Part shown: positions 32,797-44,139 of the stretch, piece after piece
How the letters are laid out: each line of letters opens with the position of its first letter
Numbering within the stretch: position 1 is the first letter of the stretch
Origin: Gossypium raimondii
Lineage: Eukaryota > Streptophyta > Magnoliopsida > Malvales > Malvaceae
Reading direction: 5' to 3'
DNA length: 64,000 bases
Assembly (NCBI RefSeq): GCF_025698545.1
Contig: NC_068569.1
Coordinates: 8,866,001 to 8,930,000 of the forward strand
The notes under the pieces: generated by a model
Databases searched by the model: none
Seen by the model: only the letters and a program-made list of their open reading frames with translations
Told to the model about the DNA's origin: nothing
Program-made: the position numbers and the translations under genes

Positions 32797-33374
32797 TCTT
32801 GCCAATAAATTTGAATCTTTTTGTACTTGTTGCATTTACTTTTTTAATCAATTTACTCTTCAATATTACATTAATATATATTATTAGTAAAATAGTATAG
32901 ACGGATTGACAATTTGAGCTACAATATTATGAATATTAACTACAATACATAATTTGAGCTACATATTACAGTAATACATTAATATGCACGAGAGGTGTTT
33001 GAGTAAATACTCTCAATGAATTACATCACTCTTAAGATTTCAATAAACAATGGACGAATAGAGTGAATTACAAGTTAGGAGAGGCTCTCTATTTATAATT
33101 TAGCTTCCCAAAACCGCTTCCCAAAACCGACAGACGAGATTAGCCTATCCCTTAAATTTAGGGATTTACAATATTAAATAATTAAATCCAGTCTAATCTT
33201 ATAATATATGTTTCCCCTTAATATTCTAATATTAGTTTCCCTATTTATCATGGTAGCCGATGTTGTCATATATTCATCATTGGGTCACCCAGGCTTTAAT
33301 CTAACAGGATTCTCCATCAGCTATTTGAATTGGGTCAACTATTATGAGTCAAATGATCTCCATGTCAATGATAG

Positions 33375-33882
33375 TGTAACATCCCTAACCCATGACCGTC
33401 GTCAAAACAGGGTTATGGAGTATTATCAAAGTTTACAGACCAAATACAGATAACTTATATCATTTACTATTCATATTCGAATTCAAACATATTCAATCAT
33501 ATTGTCCGTTAAATGAACCCTCGAGGCCCAATGTATGCATTAGAAACAAGTCGGGACTAAATTGGGAACTCAGAAATTTTTTCACGAAATTTCAAAATTT
33601 TTCTTAGGTGCAGGAGACACACGCCCATGTGGCGAGGCCGTGTGGCTCACACGGCCAAGTGACACGTCCGTATTCCAGACCTTGTGGGCATTCGATGTGA
33701 GGCACACGGCCGTGTCCCAACCTGTGTCCAATTTAGAGGGTATACTGGCTTGGTCACACGGCCAAGCTACATGCCCGTGTGCTAGGTCGTGTGAACATTT
33801 TAATTTGCAATAATTAGGCGCACAGGTCACACGGCCAAGACACACCCTGTGTGCTAGGCCATGTGATATACACCTGTGTCTT
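33375..33882. mobile_element. LTR-retrotransposon fragment (probable gypsy-type solo LTR piece)
   Basis: The segment begins TGTAACATCCCTAACCC, the kind of start seen in some cotton Ty3/gypsy LTRs (from memory). It continues into a run of CACACGGCC/GGCCGTGTG motifs in both orientations between about 33620 and 33860. That GC-rich stretch stands out sharply from the AT-rich surroundings. No internal coding region, primer-binding site or second LTR is visible, so it is a solo or truncated LTR. It abuts an inverted-repeat element at its right edge. Confidence 0.6.
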
Positions 33883-33887
33883 ATTTT

Positions 33888-34968
33888 GATCCTTCAACTT
33901 TTAATTTTTTCGATTTATTTACTAAATTATTTGGTCACTAGATATTAACATGTGTTTGAAAGTTGACAAAAATGTAGACATGAGTTTTATTTATTGATCT
34001 AATAATAAATTTAACCCTCTAATATTTACATATTCTATTGATTAAATACTAAATATAAAAAATTTAATAAATTTAACTCTCAATATTTACAAAATATATC
34101 ATTTTAGTTCGATTATTAAAAAATTCAATAAATTTAGTCCTCAATATTTACAAAATAATAAATTTTGATTTTTAAATATTTAAAAATAAAATTATTAATC
34201 TAGAAAAGGTTAAATTTAAATTTAAATTATAGATGTAAAAAAAATCATAATTGCTTTTCCTCTATGGTTATTGAACCTTTTCTTACCAACAACTTGGTGA
34301 GTAATCACCCTTCGTTAACGATCTTCATCGTAGGCTTTGTTCTAATACCCTTTTCAACTCCAACATGCTTGAAGACCGACTTAGTTAATGTCATACTCTT
34401 CACCAACTAGCGAACTTCCCCAACTTCCATGGAAGGAATTTCTTAAACTTCCTTTAAACCCTATTGTCGAAATTGTAATAGCCATTAATTAAGCACCTCT
34501 TCAGAATTTTATTTATTAGTTTTGCTATGGATCAAACCGTGACATGTAAAGGTTAATGTTTTATTTTCGGGTGTAAATTTGAGGTTAAGATTCAATTAAT
34601 TTAATCCTCAATATTAGCAAAATAATCAATTTTGATTTTATTTTTTTAATTTTAAAAATAGTTTTGTTAATCTGGAAAGGTTAAATTCATTTTGTAAATA
34701 TAAATGGCTAAATTTATTAAACTTTATATTTAGAACCAAAATGATAGAAAATGTAAGGATTAGAGGGCTAAATTTATTATTAAACCAACAAATAAAATAT
34801 CTATGTCAGTATTTTTGTCAAATTTCAAACGGATGTTAACATTCAATGACAAAAAAATTGATTTTAAATAATTTAATGATTCAATTAGAAAAATTAAAAG
34901 TTCAGTGATTAATATAGAATGTGAGCAATAGTTCAGTGACTATTTCTATACTTTAACCTTAAACTAAT
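33888..34968. repeat. Long inverted-repeat element
   Basis: The left arm (about 33888-34225) and the right arm (about 34590-34905) are imperfect reverse complements over more than 300 bp. They share phrases such as 'gacaaaaatgtagacat', 'aataataaatttaaccctct' and 'aatctagaaaaggttaaat'. The right arm has about 60 further bases (to about 34968) with no partner at the left, where the LTR fragment begins. The left end may therefore have been cut by that insertion. The centre (about 34230-34580) is more balanced in composition but shows no gene. Confidence 0.55.
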
Positions 34969-34969
34969 C

Positions 34970-36195
34970 AATTTAAATCCTGTAATAAAGTAATACAAAG
35001 GAAAACAAATATAAAATATTATTGAAGTGCAGCAAAATTTGAGGGCGCGTTTCCCAAGCCTCAGAGCCTGTGACATTGTGAGAGTGCGGACCACAGCCGC
35101 TCGTGACGTTGGTTCAGGTCAAAGTTGATGCAGTACTTGCTACCATATTTGCTATTTTCTTCGGTGCTTTATGTACTTTAAAAATTGGAAAAATAAAAAA
35201 ACACAACAAAGAGAAAAATATATAATTTATACACGTTTGAAGGAAAAAAGAAGAAGAAGAGAAATATTGAATTCTTTCGTACGATGAAAATCCTTTTATA
35301 AAATGTCAATTATTAATAAAATTGGATACCCTTTCCGTGAGTAAAAAAATATGTATGGGAGATAATTTGATGGTTAAAATTTGTTTTAAATATCTACCTT
35401 AATATTTTTGAACGCTTTATTTTCAACTATTGATTTTATCTTAAAATTTTAAAATATTTTCTTAATATATAAACAATTAACCCAAATACTAATGTTTTGA
35501 AATTTATACAAATAATAGGTAACTAAATTTTAGAATAAATATTTAGTTTTAAAAAATATTTATCTTAAATTAATAAATTATTTTTTAAAAATTCTTGTTT
35601 ACCTGATTAAGTATTTATTTTAAACATAAACTTAAAATTATCTATTTTTTTAATATAAATTGTATGAAAATCACAATATTCATGCCCGTGTATATTTTTT
35701 AAGCTAGAGAAGCCTGAAGTTGAAAAAATGATGGAACAACTTTGGGTCACCTTCATACGGGTCCTAATGCCAAGTGGGTCTATTTTTTGCCCAATAATAT
35801 TCTTCTTTTATCACCATTGAGTGGAAGACTTGTTTCTACTTTTGATTTGGTCAAAACCAAGTACAGTGGATAAACATCTTGTCACTTTTTCCAAAGAGAA
35901 TCATCTTTAAAAATATATATTAATTTTATATTTCATGATTATGTAATTATATAAATTTTATATATTTAATGCATTCATATTCTCAATATGTCATTCATGT
36001 ATGTTAAACTACGGAAAATTATTTGATAAAATGATAGTCTGAATGTGGAATTAATACTTATCTTTCGTGGGCATATAAAAGTTGGAAAAAAGATAATATT
36101 TAATCGAATAACAATATAATACATTATCATTAAATAAAATAATATTAATAAATTTATCTATAATTATTGTGATTATTTAATTATATTTAAATAAA
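34970..36195. other. AT-rich intergenic DNA
   Basis: Short open frames only. A brief GC-richer island at about 35040-35110 shows no recognisable coding or RNA feature. Confidence 0.5.
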
Positions 36196-36203
36196 GTTAT
36201 TTG

Positions 36204-39200
36204 TAGGGGTGAGCAAAACTCGATTCGATTCGAAAAAATCGAAAAAAAATCGAATTTTGAGTTAAACGAATCGAGTTAATCGAATCAATTCGATTTTTTT
36301 TTCGAATTTCGAGTTCGAATCGAGTTGAATTTTCGAATTCGAATATAAACCATATTTTTTTTATTTTTAAAATATATTTTTTATTTTTAAAATACACTAC
36401 ATTTAAAACAAAAGTCACTTCTAAAATCCTTAAGCAGCCCGTGCCCTCTTCCTCTTCCCTTTTTTTTCCCAATCCACCTCCACCGATCCACCTCCGGTCC
36501 TCCACACGGCTCCGCCCAATTCGAAATCGAGGTTAGCTTAGAGCGGTGCTTCTACCGTTTCTCGTATTCTACCTTTGAATTTCAAAGGTATGTTAACTTT
36601 ATTCCTTTCCTTACATCGTATTTCTTCCTCCTTACATCGATCCATCAATTTTCTTCATCTCATCTTCCAATCTTTGAAGATAATCAGTAATCTTGGATAA
36701 CCTTTGAAACCCATTTTAATCTTGAAACTTCTTTCGAAACTCGATATAGTTTTCGGTACATAAACCAAACTCAAATCCAAGCTTTGAGGACCAAATCCAA
36801 ACTCAAATCGTCGATAACCAAACTCCTTTCTTCTCGCTCTACCAGGCGTTTCATTTATTTATTTTTAAATTTTATTTTCGTGGTTTGGACATACATGGCG
36901 AATCTATATAAACGAACAAGGGATTAACGCAGTACTTTGTCGATCGCCTTGCATTTTTATTAATTAATAATTGAATAAATAGTTACGTTCCATTATTCAA
37001 GGCGATTTGAGCATTGTGATTACTGTCATATTCTACCACTCCATAATTTGGTGATGAATCGACATTGTTTTTCTGCTCATTTGATTTTTCATGCTCAACT
37101 AAACAAAAGGGTGTTTTTTATCCCTTTTTTTTGCTAACGAAAATGAAATATTAGGTTGCAAATGCTAGTGCTTGCTTCATTTTTGACCTTGTACAGTTAT
37201 TTTCAAATTTAAACTACAAAAATTTTAGTAATTGAAAATGCATATAGTTCTCATATGCTTTTCCATGTATGTACAGGCATATTTTTCCTATCTTCATTCA
37301 AAGACTCTCTTGGTGCTTAGTTCCTTCCAAAGATATTGATTAATTGTAGAAGATAGTATAGTTTGGTCTTTTTTGTTCTCTTCTTTCCCTCCCATTCCTC
37401 CTTTCATTTTAAAGTATTCAAGTCGTATGTTGTTTGGAAAAACAAGGGCAGAGTATTTCTTGAATGCAAGTAAATGATTGATATTGATGGCGATGCTAGA
37501 AAGTTGCATAGTTTGGTTTGCGATTGCATAATGCCTATCGATTCCTTGGAGTAGTTCATTTTTGCCACTAATAATTTCTTCTATACCCTTCATTTTGCAG
37601 TATAGTGGGCCCTCAAAACATTCTTTTGCATATGTTGAATGGCTAAAAGAAGATGATGATTTTTAGATATACTAGTTCGTACATCTCCAGCTTAATCTGC
37701 ATGCCTTTCCCAAACTCAAGTCTGCGATATAAGCCTTCACTTGTACAAGTAAGCAATATGTTTATGTGTCTGCATGTCTGTCCTTGCATATTTGTTTAAT
37801 TGTATCCAAATTTGATTTATTCCTTTTCTCTTTTGCTGCTTTTTGGTCTTCATAATTGTATTGTGTTCTTTTTTTTGTGATGCGGTATACACATTTGCCT
37901 TTAGCTAATTACTATTGTAAAAGGCTTACATATTAGTTGTAACTGTTTAACATATAATTTCTTGATGGAATGTTTTAACTTTTTTAAATTCAATACTATT
38001 ACACTCCCACCGGTATTTAAATCCTAATGGAAGAAGCATATTAATTGTAACTTCATAATTCATAAAATAGCTACCTTTAATGTAACCTTACTACCTTAGC
38101 ATGCATGCTGTTGATATGCTTCATAAAGGATTCAACAAACTTAGAAAGATGAAATTAGGTGGAAATAACAGGATGAAAGGTACAAGATTCAAAGCTAAAA
38201 ACACCCTCACTTTGTGTCTTCAACATTTAGGTGAACCTTATTTCAAGTAAATAAAGGAACACTATAATTTTTAGAACTTGGGATTTCAACTTGGAGGATT
38301 TGGATTCAGATCTTGTAAAGGGAGGCTAGGTATATGGAATGTGAAAGAGCCATCTTTTTTCTATGATTCAAGTCGACTGGCTTCCTAACATACTGAAAGG
38401 ATAAAATGTTACACGGTTAAATCCCTATTCCCTTGTTTTTCTCACAATATAGTTCAACACTTCAACTGGTCAACTTAACGGTATCTAATAATCCCTAGTT
38501 GTCCTACATATTGTAGCATAAACTTTAAAATTGTATTTGTGGTCTAACTTTATGGATCTGTGTTCTTCCAAATTGTTCGAAGCATCTGATTTCAGATTAG
38601 GATTTTACTTATGTTTAGGATGGAACTATTTGTTGAACTTGCATTTGATGATTGTGACTATAGACAAATTTTCATTAATCTCATTGTTCTTTTGATGTTT
38701 GGGCATTTATATACCTTATTTCTGCTCTCTTTACTCATCCAATTCACTTGAATATACACACACAAAATGCTATAAATATCGAGGTTGATTGCAATTACGG
38801 TAAAGTTGATTGCAAATGATATGAACCCCAAGTTTTGGTTGGTATATATGTTCAATAAAACTGTGAAGTATGAAATGGCGTTTTGGATGACTTTTAGTAA
38901 ATTTCAAACAATTGATTATTGAAGACAAGTAAGCTTGATGCTTATGTTTTGTTTTTTATTATAATGTTGTTTATTTCGACTCATGCTATTTACTTGGACT
39001 TTTACTTATGTTTTTATTATAATCTTTTTTATTATGTTTGTTATTTATTTGGAATCATGTTGTTTATTTGGGTTGATGTTGTGTTACTTTTATTTATTCA
39101 CTTATTTATTTCAATTTTTGTTGTATGATTATGTTTAAAAACTTTAAAGAAAATTATTTTTGAAAAATTACATAAAATAAACAACAATAATTTTATTTTA

Positions 39201-39377
39201 TTTTTAAACTTAACTCGAACAAATAATTTGATTCGATTCGATTCGATTTCTATCTCACTCGATTCGATTTGATAAAATTTCAAATAAAGTTAGGATGATA
39301 AAATGAGATTCGAAAACTCGATTAACTCGAAAATTTTTGATTCGATTCAATTCGATTCGATCGAATGCTCACCCCTA
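36204..39377. mobile_element. Large non-autonomous hAT-type element
   Basis: Perfect 12-bp terminal inverted repeats (TAGGGGTGAGCA and its complement TGCTCACCCCTA) are flanked by a perfect 8-bp duplication, GTTATTTG, at 36196-36203 and 39378-39385. The subterminal 130-150 bp at both ends are dense in TCGATTCGA/CGAATCGA repeats in inverted orientation, as expected for hAT transposase binding. The 3174-bp interior has no recognisable hAT transposase, BED finger or dimerisation domain. Instead it has gene-like texture: a C/T-rich leader-like stretch (about 36420-36590) ending at a possible GTATGT donor, then T-rich, intron-like sequence. The interior may be captured host DNA. The intact duplication suggests a fairly recent insertion. 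Confidence 0.85.
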
Positions 39378-39389
39378 GTTATTTGTATT

Positions 39390-41780
39390 TTTTTATAAAA
39401 TTTTTATTATTTTAGTATTGTTGTATTTATTGACAATGTATTATATTATTGATCGATGTTTGATGATATAGTACATGAAACTAATGCATCAAATATTTTT
39501 CCAATGAAAAATGAAGATAAAATGACATTTTCAGTCCCTTTAAACAAATTTATAAAAATATCGAAATTATTTAATCCTTATCAATTTTAATATTAAGAAA
39601 TTAGGAACAATAAAATATATTGAAAAATCTAATATGCACGTGTTAATTTATGATTGATTCATCTAAACTAAATTTAAAATATATAGTTCCACTTAATCGT
39701 GGTTTCAGCCATGGAGAATATGAGAAGACAGTGTTTTGCTCTTTAGAATCAGAGGTTAATGGTGGTTTCCGCGTTTTGTTAAGTTTTTTGTTTTGGTTGA
39801 TTCAATTGGGTTTGGGTGGGTTTTTTATTTTCCTAATTTTAGTTTTTATTATTATTATGTGGAACTATATGTTTTAACTTTAATTTAGATCACGAGTCAT
39901 TAATCAACACGTTATATTTTATTTTAATACATATATTTCAAGTTGTGACGTAATAATTTTTATGGAAAGTGTAAAATATGTTAATTATTATCTTTTGAAA
40001 ATTAAATTATTTCTATTTTTATACAGAAATTAATTTATTCTATTTTAAAGTTGAAAGAAATTAAATAAATAAATTTACCAAAAATGAACGGTATCTTCTT
40101 AATCTAATCAATAAACTCCATATTAAACAACAAACTCGACTTTTAGTTTTTAATAAAGTCAAAATCAAATTTCTAATTTCCGAAACCCTAGTGTCCACAC
40201 TAATTTGATGAGACTTATGTTAAAATGGAAAATGGTAAAAACAAATTGGCTAAAATCGATTTTCCCAACTTCCAAAACCCCGTATCCTCTCTAGTCACGT
40301 TAATTAGTGGAAAGAAAAAATCAAAATCAATTTTTTATAAATCGATCCCTCTCCACCAATAAAATCTATACTACTTTAGTAAATAATCTTAATTTTAAAA
40401 TTTTGTTGTTATATTTGGGAAAACAACTAAGGAATTTTTTTCCTTTTGAAGAGAGCTATCGTTTTTAAAGAATCGATTTCCAATTTTTTCAAAACCTGGT
40501 CAAATCAATTGAAGAAAAACAAAAGAAAAAGAAGAAATACAGTTTATCTTTTAATTTTTCAACGAAAGATTAGAGTTAGTCCGGATAAAAAATTTAAAAT
40601 CTAGACTCGGCTCATTCATGTTAAAAATTTTTATATAATTTTTTAAAAATATAATCATAAAAATATTAAAATAGATATTTTCAGAAAATTGAAAGTAAAT
40701 TATTTTTTTATATTTAAATAATATTAAGATAGGTGTAATTTAACTAGTAAATGCTTATAAGCTAGTAACGGAATTAACAATAAAATAAATTTTATACAAT
40801 ATATAAATAATAACAATAAAATAATAAAGAACGTAATAGTAAAATGACATCAAAATAGTGAGAAGATAGTATTTTTTTTTTTTGCAAATTCAAACAGAAT
40901 TCAGGTAAGAAAACTTATCCGATACCCAATCTATTTTCTAAACGGGTCTTATTTTTATCAAAATCTATCTTTCGAATTTATATTTTTACCCAATTTTTCT
41001 TTTATTCTCTTTAAAGAACAATTGAAAAGGGAAATGGTTTCGTGCTGCCCCATTTTCCGGGAATCCGATTCCCACGCCCGAAATGTCCATTTAATCTCTA
41101 CCCGCCATATTCATAAATCTTAGATTGCGAGGATAATAGAAATGAAGCAGATTATTAAAAGCACTTTAATAAACATCTTTAAGCCTGGATCCACATGATT
41201 TTTAACGTATTTTGCTAAGACATGGGAGCTGAGTTTGTACTAATGTGTTCCTTAAGCATAGGATACTTTATATTAGTGTTTGCAGAAAAGACTTTGTAGT
41301 ACTACTTTAAAACAACAACAAAAAAATAATTTTCTGAATGCTTAATGGTCTTCCTACAAAATGGTCAACTCTTTCTTCTGGAGCGAAGTCTCAAAAGACA
41401 ATCAAATTTGAATTGTAAAATTTTAAATAATTAAAAATATAATTTTATCACTATATTAATTTATAATTTGTTAAATTTTAAAAGGACTTTAAAATAATTT
41501 TATCATATTTAGAGTCAGTGTCTTTGTCTACCCTTTAAATTCGTTGTCATTTTTTTATAAACTATCCACCGATCGACTTATCATCTAGTTTGATAGACAT
41601 GATTGGTGCAAAAAGAACCTTCGTTAGAAAAATGTTGAATTTAGACTAATCGGACTCAAATTAAAATTAAATAATAAAAAACAAATTAAATATAATTATA
41701 TAGCTACAAATATCCATGTAATAGTACTTATAATGTTTTCTATTATCATTTGAACAATATAATAAATTAACAAATTAAAT
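39390..41780. other. AT-rich intergenic DNA
   Basis: No gene, RNA or delimited repeat was recognised. Open frames such as the one at about 39650-39877 are short and hydrophobic, driven by T-rich codons. Confidence 0.5.
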
Positions 41781-41792
41781 TATAGTATATTG

Positions 41793-42444
41793 TAGACCTG
41801 TTCATGGGTCGGGCCACCCAGCCCGGCCCGGCCCTGAAGGCTAGCCCAAAATGTGAGAGGATTTGGGCAAAAATATAGGCCCGAAAAATAGGTTTGGACA
41901 AAAAAACAAGACCCGTTTCAAAACGGGCCATGGCTCGGATAAGGCATTTTTGGCCCGGGCCCAACCTGAATTCATTAAAGGACAAAAAAAATCTATTTTT
42001 TTAATATTATTTTCGTGTTGTTTTCTCCCTATTTTGCGATCATTTTACTATTATGTTGCTACTATTTTGTTGTTATTGTTTGGATATTGTATAAAACTTA
42101 TTTTATTGTTAATTTTGTTATTATTTTAGAGGCATTTGCTTGTTAAGTTGCATCTATCTTAGTTTTATTTAAGTATACATATTTTTTAAAAGTTATATTC
42201 AATTTGTTGGAAAATATTTATTTTTTATGTTTTTAGTATTTTTGATATATTATATATTTTAAAATTATATAAAAATTAATATGGGCGGGCTGGGTCAGGC
42301 TCGGGTTTTAGCATTTTTATTCCGGTCGGGCTTGAGCAAAATTTTAGGCCTATTTTTTGGGCTGGGCCCGACCTAGCAAACATGCCTGAATTTTTAGTTG
42401 AGCCCGCCCTAAACTCGAACCGGCCCGGCCCATGCACATCTCTA
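41793..42444. mobile_element. Short non-autonomous hAT-type element with GGCCCGGGC-rich ends
   Basis: The ends are TAGACCTGTTCATGGG (left) and the complement of TAGAGATGTGCATGGG (right). They are flanked by a perfect 8-bp duplication, GTATATTG, at 41785-41792 and 42445-42452. Both subterminal regions carry GGGCCGGGC-like repeats in inverted orientation. The structure is hAT, but a different family from the GGGGTGAGCA elements at 5515 and 36204. At 652 bp it has no transposase; the apparent open frames on both strands come from the GC-rich ends. Confidence 0.82.
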
Positions 42445-42459
42445 GTATATTGGAACATT

Positions 42460-43440
42460 AAATTTTTTTAGAAAAAAGTCGAACCCACTTTTGATTGAAT
42501 TTGAGATTTTATTAAAAGAATATAATCTATACTTTCACTTCATTTCATTTAAAGGTGTTTATGGGACGAATCAGATGAAAACTTGAAATTAAAAATTTTT
42601 AAGCTTAAATATTCTACCAAAAATCCCATATCACTGTTTAAATTAATAAAATAATATATTTATAATAATACTAATTTTTATCATTGCATTTATATAAATA
42701 TTTATATATTTTAAATAAAAACATTTCAAAAACTATTTTATTTACATCTGAATTAGGAACCACCCGTAAAAAGTTTTTTGTCCAAGTTTAACATAGCTCA
42801 AACCAAACTAATTAAGTCGGTTTTTGAAATTGTGTGATTTAAGATATTAAATTATTTAGAATTGTTTTTTAAGTTTTAATTTGTTTGAAATTTCTATGTT
42901 TAAATTGTTAGGAATATTTAAATTTTGTGAATTTTTATATTTAGTTTGTTTAGATTATTATTTATTTATTTATTTGTTATTAGTTGTGAATAAATTTTAT
43001 TCAAAATTGATTTATATTATTTTTAAAATTTTAATTTTAACGAATTCGGTTTTGCAATTTTACGGATTTAGATAATCGATAAAAGTTGAAAATGTTAAAT
43101 TTAAATTTGGATAATAAAATTGAGATAATTTATAGATTCAAATTTTTAAACAAATTTAAATTCAGATAAATCTCAAATTTGTAGATAACGGATCTGCTAC
43201 TATCCTAACTTCTATAGCTTGAAGTAATTTGCATTACCTGATCATATCAACTTCAAAGTCGTTATTAAAATCAAAACAAAGTTGGTATGAACTAATTAAT
43301 GGGATTTCTAAAAAATTATAGGATTCGAGTAGAAAGTATATTAATGGTCCTGGATTAAGACCTGAATCTTACTTAAGTCAGTCAAAAATTAACCCAACTG
43401 GAAAGCCCCCATCCCTCCCCCAACAACAAAGACAAACAAA
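42460..43440. other. AT-rich intergenic DNA
   Basis: No feature supported beyond short T-rich open frames. Confidence 0.45.
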
Positions 43441-43446
43441 AAATTT

Positions 43447-43590
43447 AGGTGCGATACGGTGCGTTTAGTTTATTTTTTGTTTCACGCAACAGTGTCGTTA
43501 CAGTATCTAATCTCACCGTCACCGCTATTTTTACACTAATCACGAATAAACGCACCGCACATCCAAACACACCATTAAAAATTTGCGAGC
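43447..43590. repeat. Small inverted-repeat (MITE-like) element
   Basis: GTGCGATACGGTGCGTTTA at the left is mirrored by TAAACGCACCGCACATCC at the right, giving a hairpin of about 140 bp. Elements with 'ggtgcgttt' ends are frequent plant MITEs. Target duplications were not resolved. Confidence 0.4.
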
Positions 43591-43664
43591 CACGCTCCAT
43601 CAAAAGCCGTAGTCAATCACCTGGTGCAGCATTGATCAATTTATCAAGCCATCAAAGGTCTGAC

Positions 43665-43939
43665 CTGCCTCGATATTTACATACAAAAGTGACCGGTTTT
43701 TATCGAGCCTAAAAGAACAACTTGTTGAGGGCAAACTGCTGGACCAAGCTATTAAAGCCTACATCTCCGACACAGTTATCCATCTTGAAGGGCCCTCAGA
43801 ATTGGGCTTCACATACTTAATTCGTAATCCCTTGCTCAAGAGGCTAAGGGAGGCATCGGGTTTCCCCCTTTTACATGCCTTAAGAAAGAAGCCTAATACA
43901 ACAACCCAGATTCATGAGGACCAATCTGCCCATTCATGA
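43665..43939 (+). pseudogene. Unrecognised open coding-like stretch without a start codon
   Basis: After a TGA at about 43662-43664 the + strand frame stays open for about 91 codons to a TGA at 43937-43939, without an ATG near its beginning. The translation has balanced, protein-like composition, with phrases such as KEQLVEGKLLDQAIKAY, HLEGPSELGFTYLIRNP and LLKRLREASGFPLLHAL. I do not recognise the family. It ends 200 bp before the pseudouridine synthase start, on the same strand. It could be a last exon of a gene whose other exons were lost, a captured fragment, or chance. Confidence 0.3.
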
Positions 43940-44139
43940 CCTATTTGAAAATCATCAATGCTCTTGCAACGGTGAGAACCCAGAATCCCCCACTGACTTG
44001 TGTATTCATTTTAACAGAAAAAGGCTGATATAGTTTTGCTATTACGTTTTGTACCAGCCTCTCTTTTTATCGAGGGGAAAAGCCGGAAGGGAAAAGAAAA
44101 CGCCAGCTTTGATTAATTGAAGAAGTAAGCAGTTAATGG

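Noticed and set aside
33562-33845. Overlapping open frames on both strands of 83-87 codons
   Set aside because: They are produced by the CACACGGCC-type LTR repeats, which lack stop codons in several phases, not by a gene.
41767-42458. Open frames on both strands with Gly/Pro/Arg-rich products
   Set aside because: They arise from the GC-rich inverted ends of a hAT-type element and extend across its boundaries.
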